A stretch of 64,000 bases of DNA from Aphidius gifuensis (taxonomy: Eukaryota; Arthropoda; Insecta; Hymenoptera; Braconidae), in contig NC_057791.1 in assembly GCF_014905175.1 (NCBI RefSeq), forward strand, positions 2,046,001 through 2,110,000, given 5' to 3'. Below are positions 1-10,300 of the stretch, one piece after another. The notes beneath the pieces were generated by a model. It was not told the origin of the DNA. It ran no database searches and saw only the letters and a list, made by a program, of their open reading frames with translations. The first letter of the stretch is position 1. Every line of letters starts with the position of its first letter. A program made the position numbers and the translations under genes.

Positions 1-686
1 ATAATCATGAGGATGATACAATAAAAGCTATTAAAGATAATGTTAATGGTCTTGAGCGTGTATCTGGTGAACGTATATGGAGTGAATGGAGTAAAATACT
101 TGATGGTAAATTTGGAGATGAATTGACAATTAAAATGTTGGAATGTGGTGTTGGTAAATACATTGGACTACCAGATAATCCAAATATTGAAAATTTTAAA
201 TTACAATGTAATAATGCAAAATTAAAAGGTATTAAATTACATCCAGTTACAATGGTATCATCATTACTTAATAATGAAGATGATGTATTGCAATTACATA
301 ATAGACTTCATTGGTCATCTTATAATCGTGAACTTGCAATATTTATGATTGTTCATAGAGAACAAAAAATAACAACTGATCCATTAAAACCATATCAGTA
401 TATTGTATTAACAACTAGTGGAAAAGTACAAAATATACGTGAATATATTGTTGAAATATTTAAATACAAAGGAATGCCAGAACTTGCTGAAGAATTTAAA
501 AATTGGCAACAACCTAAAATTCCAATTAATGGTAATGATCTTAAAACACAATTAACACATCCAAAAATTATGGGTAAAGTTATTAGTGGATTAAAAAAAA
601 TATGGATTGATAGTGATTTTAAAATGACAAAAGATGATTTATTAAAACATATTCCTACTGTTATTGAAAATTTAAAAAAAAAATGA
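1..686 (+). CDS. TRNT1: CCA tRNA nucleotidyltransferase (CCA-adding enzyme), 3' end only
   Basis: This is the last coding part of the enzyme that adds or repairs the CCA tail of tRNAs in mitochondria and cytosol. The gene is cut by the left window edge; the frame is open from base 3 to the TGA at 684-686, giving 227 residues with no intron. I recognise the C-terminal body, neck and tail region: near the start there is NHEDDTIKAIKDN followed by SGERIWSEW, then KYIGLP, a helical stretch, DPLKPYQ and a basic C-terminus. These segments match, in order, the second half of animal TRNT1 as I remember it. The catalytic head domain lies outside the window. Codon use is strongly A/T-ending, as in the other genes here. 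The family call is firm; the exon structure upstream cannot be seen. Confidence 0.92.
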   Translation, partial: NHEDDTIKAIKDNVNGLERVSGERIWSEWSKILDGKFGDELTIKMLECGVGKYIGLPDNPNIENFKLQCNNAKLKGIKLHPVTMVSSLLNNEDDVLQLHNRLHWSSYNRELAIFMIVHREQKITTDPLKPYQYIVLTTSGKVQNIREYIVEIFKYKGMPELAEEFKNWQQPKIPINGNDLKTQLTHPKIMGKVISGLKKIWIDSDFKMTKDDLLKHIPTVIENLKKK

Positions 687-1974
687 AATTTTATATATTA
701 TTTTTTTGTTCAAATTGTAACGATACATTTGTAATTTAATATATATTTTTTTCATTTATTTAATTTTTTTTTTATTGGAGTTTTTTTGATTGTTAATCAT
801 CACACAAATTCCAATTCCTATCAGGTCCAAGTTAATCTTAATTTTAATGAAGATGATCAATATTGTCAAACGTTTTATTCTGAGAAAGTTTAATTTTTTA
901 ATTTTAATAAAGAGGTATTTATTATTGTAGAATATTATCAAGTCAATTTAATAGTTATGTAGACTTTACTGATGATTGAATTGAATAGAAAAAAAGTAAA
1001 ATTAAAGCTGTTGAGTTAGTTGAATTTTTGATTTCCACCTCGTTGATCGTACTGCAATAAAATTGGTCAGCACACCAAAGTCGTTAATCCCCCACAGCAA
1101 TGCTGAGTAATCTAGCGTAAAAAATAAAATAAAGAATAGAATTTTTCAACGAGTAGGCAGTTTTTTTTTTTGCTAGTGAATTTAAATATACTACAGGGAT
1201 TTTATTTATTTATTTATGAAGATAAAATATTTAAAATATAAATTATTGATTGTTATTAAAGAATGATAAATAATTTATAAATTTCATAATTAAAATTATT
1301 CAAGTAACAGTTTATTAATATGGAAATTATGGAAAATATAAAAAGGGAATATAAACAAGAATTTTAAATCGTTATTCAAGTTAATATTGAATTTTATTTT
1401 AATTTTTAATATCGTCAACTTCTGTCGCTTTGTCTGGCTATTTGATAAGTGCCAAATCACCATAATACCATCTGGATAAGAACAGCTTGACTTTTATTTT
1501 ATATTTTACGGAGTTTTTTTTTTTTAAATTATTAACTTGAGTAGTAAAAATAGAGAAAAAATTTTATGGATAATATTAAATGACTCGGAATGTCTAGACT
1601 ATAATATTAATTTTAATTTTTGGATTTTTGGATATAAAAAAATATTTAAAACATAAAATTTATTATTAAATTAGATTGTTCAATTTATTGACACAAAAAA
1701 AAAATCATTTTACATTTAAAAAAAAAATTATTAGATTATTATAAGATATATTTATGAAAAATGGTAAATACAATTTTAGAAAAAAATTAATTTTAAATTT
1801 GTTATTTCTTTAAATTTGGACTTAAAAAAAATAGACAAAAAATACAATGGAAAATACAAAATTCGCAGTCATTTAAAATAAAAATACAAACAAATAAATT
1901 AAAATATTATTTTCAAATAGAAAAATTGAAATTAAAATTACACATTTACAATTAGAAGAAAAAAAAATATTTAA

Positions 1975-2634
1975 TAAAAAAAATCATTCATACATGAAGT
2001 ATAAATTAAAAAAAATGAAAATAAAAAGTCGTGGTTCCAGTCCAAAGTATCAATTGGATAGTCGTTGAATCTACAATGCTTAAATATCATTCTTGCAATT
2101 TCTTTTTTGTCTTGAAGATAAACATTCATCCTTGTTTTCCAATTAGTGTCTGTCAATAATCTTGTTATATTTCGTCTTGTATATTCTAGGAGATAATTTT
2201 TCAATGTTTTTGCATTAAAATGTTTACATAATAAAATAAGGATACTTCTATTGGCATATTTATTTCAATTTTCAAATGCAAAAAATTATATGAAAAATGA
2301 TATCAGTGAATATTTACGTATTGATGTTTATCAAGAGAGAGACACTTAACTTTTGTTCTTTATATTTATCTATCAGAATATTTTAATGCAACAACATTGA
2401 AAAATTATCTCCTGGAATATACAAGACGAAATATAACAAGATTATTAACAGACACTAATTGGAAAACAATGATGAATATTTATCTTCAAGACAAAAAAGA
2501 AATTCCAAGAATTATATTCAAGCACTGTGGATTCAACGACAATCAAATAAATGGTTTGTACATGTAAGGAACCATGACTTTTTTATTTTTATTTTTTTTA
2601 AATTCATACTTCATGTATGAATGATTTTTTTTAG
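1975..2634. repeat. Long inverted repeat (two ~250-bp arms, ~150-bp spacer)
   Basis: The left arm (about 1975-2222, read on the minus strand) and right arm (about 2374-2634, plus strand) are roughly 90% alike by eye. Both begin after a TTTTAATGCAA stretch and end with CATGTATGAATGATTTTTTT. Each arm can be read as a related peptide containing LLTDTNW and YLQDKKEI. The minus-strand copy stays open for 77 codons, whereas the plus copy has an early stop (TAA after NDNQI). A transcript would fold into a long, nearly perfect hairpin. It may be a foldback transposon remnant or a duplicated and inverted exon fragment; I do not recognise the peptide. Confidence 0.75.
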
Positions 2635-2654
2635 AGAGACACTTCTCCATCATT

Positions 2655-2766
2655 CATTGGTGTAGTCATGGTATCATTGGTGTAGTCATGGTGTCATTAG
2701 TGTAGTCATGGTGTCATTCTGAGTGTAGTCATGGTGTAGTAACAAGTAGTCAAGGTGTAGTCACGT
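2655..2766. repeat. Tandem repeat, ~20-bp unit (GTGTAGTCATG)
   Basis: Three near-perfect 20-bp copies of a unit containing TGTAGTCATGGTGTCATT are followed by two or three degenerate copies. The array starts about 20 bp beyond the right arm of the inverted repeat. Confidence 0.8.
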
Positions 2767-3897
2767 TTAGTTATTCAGTATTTGCACTTTTTTTTCACTA
2801 CAACTTTTGTAAAAATATTTTTCTGAATTTTTTTTGCGATGACTTTGAATTTCTCCGTGATTCCTCCGATTTTTTCTCATGTTGATCCATGCGGAGAAAT
2901 GAGAGAATTTTTTTCTCCGAAAAATACTAACGTGCAGAAATGTGAAAAGAAATATTCTATATAATAAAAACTTTGTACATTAATTAAAATAATATTTTAA
3001 TATAATACTTATTAAATAATAATACATAATTATACAAAAAAAAAAAAAAACAATAAACAAATAAATGAAAAAAAAAGTTAAAATAATCAAGTTACAAGCT
3101 TTGATAATTCGATAGTTTAAATATAGTTAAGTTGTTATCGAACAATAGAAAATTTTCATTGTTATATCCAGGTTGATGAAAATATAAAGTTAGTCTTTAA
3201 TAACAATTGACAAGTATGTTAATCGTTTGAATGAAAACTTGTACCTTCGTTAGTACTGCTTGCAATTAAAGAGCATAAAATTAGGGATAACTAAATGGAA
3301 TGAGGCAAACTAATTAAAAAAAAACTGTCGGTGGAAATTGGATCCTCGTTTGATATATATTTTATAGAAAAAAAAAAAATAATAAAATAAAATAAGAAAA
3401 ATACAATACAAGACTTATTTCAAATGCTACTTTTTTTTTTTATTTTTATTTCTTTTTTATTTTACAACTGAGTTTGATAGGAGTTAATTACTTTGATCAG
3501 AACAATTAAAAAAAAAAAAAAGAAAATCTTTGAATTTATTTTCTAATTTATTAATTTAATTTTTTTTTTTCATTTATTATTCTTTTGTATAAATTGTACT
3601 GTCAAGCTTGTCTTTTATCTGTTTGTTTATCATTATTATTATTTCTTTTATTTTATTTTTTTCTTTTAAACTTTCTCAATTTTTTTCCTTCAACTTCAGA
3701 ACATACACCAGTACAATATTCTTAACAAAAAGTTTCTCTTATATCGTCATATCCAGCATCCATTCTCAAAAGAAAATAAAAAAAAAAAATCATCAATATA
3801 AAATACCAAGACTTTTCAAATCACTCAAAAATAAAATGATTGAAAATCTTTAAATATATTTTAGATAAAAAAAATATACAATGAATATTCATTTACT

Positions 3898-3919
3898 AAT
3901 TAATTAATTAATTAATTAT
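3898..3919. repeat. TTAA-type microsatellite
   Basis: This is a run of TAAT units in AT-rich DNA with no coding context. Confidence 0.7.
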
Positions 3920-4437
3920 ATAATCAATATATTAATTTATTTAAATTTTCTTGAGCCTAAATATTCAAGAATAATTAAATTAAAAATTTATAATATTCAT
4001 GTGATAATAATAATAATAATTTAAAATTGAATTGAATTGAATTTTGTGGTTGTGAATAATCATGCATGTTGTGTCATGTGTCATGACCAAATGGATAATA
4101 CAAGGAAGAGATGTATCTCTATTCTGTTGATATCCCGACATTTGTTGATGAAACAATTGCAGTGTTGGATCAACATACTCAACAACTGTATACATGTATA
4201 TATATTTATTTATTTAGATAAGAGATTTTGAACTTTACAATATGTATAATTAGATGTCCCTGATAATATTTAGTCAAGAATTTATGTACATGCCAATACA
4301 GATTTATATATATATATGTATATTGTGTATAACAGTCATAGAGTAACATTAACATCCGTAGGCACTTGTGAGACTCAAGTGTCACCAATTCTATTCTAGA
4401 ACAAACCCCATGACGTTGGATTGTTGGTGATAATGGA

Positions 4438-4462
4438 AACAGTGGTGGTGGTGGTGGTGGTG
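4438..4462. repeat. GGT trinucleotide microsatellite
   Basis: About seven GTG triplets occur in a row. Open frames across it (poly-Val or poly-Pro) come from the repeat and show no gene-like context. Confidence 0.75.
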
Positions 4463-5813
4463 ACAATGATGGTGGTGTTGCATAATTTCCATTGGACAAG
4501 TATCCGACAATTTGCACAAACACAAATTTACATTTGGACATTATTTGTCTCTCCTTTCATCCTCTCTCTCTCTCTCCTTGTTCTCTTTCCCTTTTCATGT
4601 AATTTAAATCAATTTTTTTATTGAATTTTTAAATATTTTATCAGCAAAATTAATTTACTTCAAGTTGTCATTATTTATTATAAATTTTTTTTGTTAGGAA
4701 ATTGTGTTATTTTGTATTTTTTTTTTTTTTTAGCAAAAATTTTGTTATTATTATTATTATATTGTTACAGTTTGATTTTTTTTTTTTGCTTTATATTTTT
4801 TTGTTTTATTTAAAAGTTTTTTGGTAAAAAGATTTGGAATTTATTCTATTGAAATAATAGTGACTATTCAACTTGTTCTCTTGATGGTTCGATGATTATT
4901 TTTTTCCACAATTTCAAAAGAAATTTATATATGTATTTTTTTTTTTTAATCTTGGTAATTTTATTGGTTTTTTTGAAATTTTTTTATTTTTTATTTTTTA
5001 CAGAGTTTTAAAAGAGTTTTAGATGAATGAAGTTTTTCGTATGAGTGAATTTTTCATTTTTTTTTCTTTTCTTTTCATTTATAAATTTAATCTTTTTATT
5101 TATTTTTTTTTTTTCATTTAGTTTATATTTTTTTGTCTGGTATTTTTTAATGTTTTAAAAATATTTCAAGAATGCTTCAAAATATTTTAGTACTGTAGTA
5201 CTTTATTTTATTTTTATAACAATACGTAAAACTACTTGTTTTTTTTTTTTTTTAAATAATAACATTGCATTTTAATTTGCATTTTTAAGTATATTTAGTA
5301 TATTATTTTAGATTTATTAACTTTTATTTATTTTTGAATAACTTGACGTGTGAATATAAAATAATTATATTTACTTAATTTTTTACTAATTGCATTAATT
5401 AATAATTTAAAAGAAAAAACAAAATATCAATTTACTTTTAGTTTTAAATCTCTCTCCCTCCCACTATTGTGGTACTCAACACTGAAATGATTTTTATCAA
5501 TTTTATAGTGCAAATTAATTATAAAAAAAAGTGTAATAATTGAATAGTAAGAATTATTTTGATGTGATTCATAATATTGTGGATATAATATCGATAAGAT
5601 TGAGTCAATATTTAATTGATCATTAACTCGTGATATCCAATTTTGACGGTTTTTTTTTATCACCGAAAAAAAAAAATAAATAATAACTTTTAACTGGCAG
5701 CTATACTTTATCTCAATTAAATACTACATTTGGGGGGAAAATACAAAAATTATTTTTTTTGTTAAAAAGTGAATGAATTTATAATAATTATTTTTTCATT
5801 TTTTTGTTTCCAG

Positions 5814-5877
5814 AAAAATCATGAGATAATTCATTGGATTTTTTGGACACCTTGGAATCCTCGTTTCAACAAAAAAG
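5814..5877 (+). other. Candidate small exon (Trp-rich if coding)
   Basis: A 64-nt, less AT-rich segment is flanked by a pyrimidine tract with CAG on the left and a GTAAGA donor on the right. Read from its first base it is fully open and Trp-rich (HWIFWTPWNPRFNKK). Joined to the next acceptor (CCCAG, ending at 6080) it would stop three codons later (GGT CAG TAA), with an AATAAA shortly after. It could be the last coding exon of a small gene, a 5' UTR exon of the gene that starts at 7353, or chance. I see no matching upstream exon. Confidence 0.25.
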
Positions 5878-7023
5878 GTAAGAATTTTATTTATTTTAAT
5901 TATATTTTTTGTTAAATAATTATGATAGTTAAATTTTATCATTAATCAATATATATTTTATTTTTAATCAATAATTGATAAATAATAATTCGGTATTTCA
6001 TCAGTCTAATGCTGATATTATATTCAAAATATTTTAGTCATTAGATAATGTGATTTTATTTTTTTTTTTCGTTGTCCCAGGTCAGTAAGTTCAAAAGCTA
6101 ATAATAAATATTAAATTCATGCCATTCAAGTCGACACATTTAACAATATAAATTTTAAAATAATATTACAAATTATTTATGTAAACTCAAAATAGTCCTG
6201 AACATTTTTTGACCTTTTACTTTTTTAAATTTTCTTCTTGTTAAAAATAATTTCTTTATTGACATTTTATCTACAAAGAGACAGGATATAAAAAATTATT
6301 TTCATGCAAATGTTAAGTGTCTCAATGAATATTCACTTGAAAGAAAAAAAAGATTGACTTTTAATAGAAAAAAAAAAAATAAAAGCTTAATGGACATTTA
6401 TAATTTAAACCATTGAATCAATATTTTTTAAATAATACATCAAATTTTACAATTATATTCATTTTATTTTTCTGGTTTTATAATTCGTAAATGTCAATTA
6501 ATATACATTTATAAATAAAAGTTAATTGACAACAGCATTAATAGAATATTTTACAATGAAATATCAGGATTTAATTATTCATTTTTATTCTTTTAAATTT
6601 TACAACAAATTAATTGTAAAAATCAATTGCAAAAAGTAAAATAGCAAAGCAAATATTTTACATATATTTAATCAAAGTAAATTTACAATCTATTAATTAA
6701 TAAAATAAAATAAAATTCAATTTTCTATATTAATCAAACGAAGCGATAATTTATTTATCCATACAAATTAATTTCAAAATTTGCGGTTATAAATTTGGTC
6801 ACATGATGTTTTACAATATATGACAAATATTAACCACTTTAATCTACAGTTCCAACACATATGCCACTAAATATATACATTGTCAAGAGGTATGTACTTA
6901 CAAAAGAGGGTCGAATTGGTATAAAAAAAAAAAAAAAATTTTTTTTTTTACAATTTTTAGGGATGAAAATAGGGGATGTTATGGGTGCGCGCGTCTACCC
7001 GCGTTAGAGTTACTTGTGACTAT

Positions 7024-7034
7024 CGTTCAGTGTC
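7024..7034 (+). promoter_or_regulatory. Possible transcription start (arthropod initiator) of the secreted-protein gene
   Basis: TTCAGTG at 7026-7032 matches the arthropod initiator consensus TCAKTY. It sits in a less AT-rich block (about 6965-7060) roughly 325 bp upstream of the start codon at 7353. No TATA box was placed with confidence. Confidence 0.35.
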
Positions 7035-7352
7035 CGTTTGACTTTCATAAAGTTATGTTCGTTGATAATATAAAAATAAATATACCCGTGGTTTTTTTTA
7101 ATTTACATATAAATAAATAAAAAAATAATTTATTTAATAATAAATTTAAATTAGCTTGTAATTTAAAACTGTAATTGAGTTTTTTTTTTTTTTTTTGTTT
7201 TGCAAAATGAAAAGTGATTTTTATGAAAAAGTGATTGATTCTTGAGGATTTAAAATTAATTTAAAATAAAAATTATCTTTTCTGACTGAATGATGAAATG
7301 TTTTTTATTTAAATAATAATTTTGAAAAAAATTATTAATTAATAAATGAACT

Positions 7353-10300
7353 ATGCTACGACCGACAGTGGTAGTGCTGATTTTTGTAACTTTTATTTTT
7401 TCCATCAACACTGGTGGTGAGTAAAATATATATTAAAAAAAAAAAAATAATGTTTTAATACACATGGAAAAAAGAGGATAATTTTAGGTTTATTATTATT
7501 TTGAGAGATTAATTATATGCAGTTGGTTTATGTTAACTTTATCCAGCGTGAAATCGAGACAACATGAGAGGCACTTGCCTGGAAATATCCGGTGGTGATT
7601 ATGTTGCTTTGCGTACAAAGTCCCGCGTGTATATCTTGGTGGTTTGTAATTTGTAAATGTAGGTGTTGTATGTGTATTTTGAATAAATGAATGGATGAGT
7701 AAATTTGTGTAGGTAGTAGATTTGATGAGTGAAAAATATCAAAGAAATTTAGTGTGAATTATGGATTATAAAATTTATTGTTAAATTCACTTGAGTTGTG
7801 ATCACATGCGGATCAATGAAATACCTCTTTATATTCAGCTGGATTAACCTTTTTTTTTTTTTTATTATTCTTCTTCAATTTCTTTAATGAATTTTTATTT
7901 TTTTTTGTATCATCTCATCAAGTTGAGTAAACATTTTTATATTTATTTATCAAAAAAAAAAAAAAATAAAAATTCATTCATTTATTTTTAAAATTTTCAT
8001 AGCTATTTTTAAATTCAATTTGTCCATATGATAATATATTTTTTTAACTAAAAAAATTATTCAGTTTTTTTGTTTAAATAATTGTAATATTATTTTGATA
8101 TTTTACTATTATTTCGAAATGATATTATAATTTTTTTTTGAATTCGAAATAAAAAAATTAAATAACTTCTTTTTTTAATTTTATTTTTCTAATGAATTTA
8201 TATTTTTTTTATGATAAATATATTTATTTTGTGTATGTAAATTTTTTAATGGCATTATTTAATGATAATATTATTGAACAAGAAAGTAAACAAGATGACT
8301 TATTGTTAGAGAGCTGCTGATGACACTGAATATTCAATTTTAAAAAAATATAGAAAAAAAAGTTTTAAAAAAATTTATGTTAAATTGTGCCATGAAAAAG
8401 TTGTTGCCAATCACTTTAACAAACTTATGATTATATATATGATTATGCAAACATTGTTGTTATATATCTTCATCTAAATATATTATTTAAAAAAAATATA
8501 GTTCATTTTTATTGAGCGTTTCAAATTGAATTAACGTAACTCGAGCGTTATATATACTCAAAGAATTATTTATATATATATAGCTAATCGTATTTTTTTT
8601 TTACCCAAGTGATGAACTTTGATGAAAAAAATGAACATTTTTAAATGAATTCAACTGAAAAATTCACTTGAATAAATTTTCATTTGATTCTAAATATTTT
8701 AAATTATTATTTTTTCAATCAAATATTCTATTGGTTTTATTTTTCTCAATTACAAATATATATTTATCAAAATCAATTGCTAAAAATATTTATTTATTTT
8801 ATATATACATTTTTTTTCTTTCATAAAAAGTTGTAAATGACAGACTTGAAAAATTACATTACAATATAAAAGTTTAAATAACTTTTTGAATAATTTTATA
8901 AAGGTTGAAGAAAAATTTGATTTTTCTGGACATGACAAGTTGAATCAAATGAATTGCAAAGTGGACGGTATTCACAAAAAACTGTCAGAAATAAAAAAAA
9001 TAAAATAGTAAGGCTAAGTAAAGTAGAGAGAGTCAAGTGAAGTAAAGTAAAGTTAAAGTTAAAGTAAAGTAAAAAAAATACGTCAAACCTCCCTTGATCC
9101 CTTGCAACAGGGTAAAAAAAAAATCTAAAAATCTATATGAAATTTTTGACAGTTTTCATGTTTTAATATTTTATACAACAAATATATATAATATTTCAAA
9201 ATAAATAATGTTATAAAAATAGCTTAAAACACAATATTGTTTAAAATATTTTTTTAATAAAAAGGATTTATTGCAAGTTGATTTTACAAAATTAAAACAA
9301 AAAAAATTATTGACTTAAATTAAATTCTATCTTTTTAAAAAAACATTTACAAACATTAATAGAAAAAATTTGTATAACAAAAAAAAAAGGAAATAGAGAG
9401 AGTATATATTTTTGTGTTTATTTAAATGAAAATCGAGTTTATTTGAATGTAAAATAAAGAGTAAATTTAACATCAAGGTTTATATTGAAGATGGACGCGT
9501 ATACGTCTGTTGAAGCCCCCAGGTATGTTAGTTTATCTCTTCACATCTTTTACATATTATATTCCCCAGAGAAGAGAGGAGAGTTTCACGATGAGAAAAA
9601 TAAACAGAGTCAATACTCGCGAGTTCTTTGATACTTGTATTATTATTTTTTTCTTTTTCTATTTATTTTTTATTTTTTATTACCCTTGTTATTTTTTTAT
9701 TCTATTTTTTTCAATGCTTTAATTGAAGTACATTTTCTTGTATATCTTTACAAGTTATAACTTTTTTTTTGTTCAAAATATTCTTTGTTTGTCAAAAGGT
9801 TTATTTAAATTTTGTTTTGTATTATCTATTTTTTTATTTTTTTATTTTTTTAAGTCTCTTTTTTATCATGGGACTTAAAAATTAGTATATATAAAAATTA
9901 TATATAAATGAATTTTTTAAATTTTGATTAACTCTTAAAAAACTCGACAAATTTTTTTTTTCTACAATTTAATATCAATGTTTTTTTTTACATATGCATG
10001 TGTGTGTGTGTGGTTTTATATAAAGGGTTGAAATTGCCTGAACAAAGTTACATCAAGTGTAATAAAACTCGAGAGCTGAAAAAAAAAAATAAAAAATTCA
10101 ATTATTTTAAAAAAAATAAAATATAAAAAAAAATTAAAGTTATAAATTAAAAATACTTTTTTTAAAAAGTTTTTAATAATAAATATTAATATTTTTTTTT
10201 TTTTTTAAATTTTAGTTTACTGTTTAAATAAATAAATAGAATATTGTTTATTTAATTTTCTATTTTTTTTTACCAATTACGAGTATATGAAAAAATGAAA

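Larger units (their letters stand above)
687..7028. other. Intergenic AT-rich region between TRNT1 and the secreted-protein gene
   Basis: No convincing gene is visible. Open frames on both strands are short and made of Phe, Ile, Lys and Asn codons from A/T runs. The stretch holds the inverted repeat at 1975-2634, the 20-bp tandem repeat at 2655-2766, a TTAA-type microsatellite near 3898, a GGT triplet run near 4443-4462 and a possible short exon at 5814-5877, each listed separately. No canonical AATAAA was seen immediately after the TRNT1 stop. Confidence 0.6.

Noticed and set aside
1971..2204. 77-codon minus-strand frame as an independent gene
   Set aside because: It lies in one arm of an inverted repeat whose other copy is broken; there are no splice or promoter signals.
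4206..4541. Frame with poly-Pro on the minus strand and its poly-Val counterpart
   Set aside because: Both come from a GGT microsatellite and show no gene-like context.
9491..9522. This AG-ending exon as the missing donor for the zinc-finger exons by trans-splicing from the opposite strand
   Set aside because: The phase fits, but only two bases match and there is no other support; shared exons to the right are far more likely.
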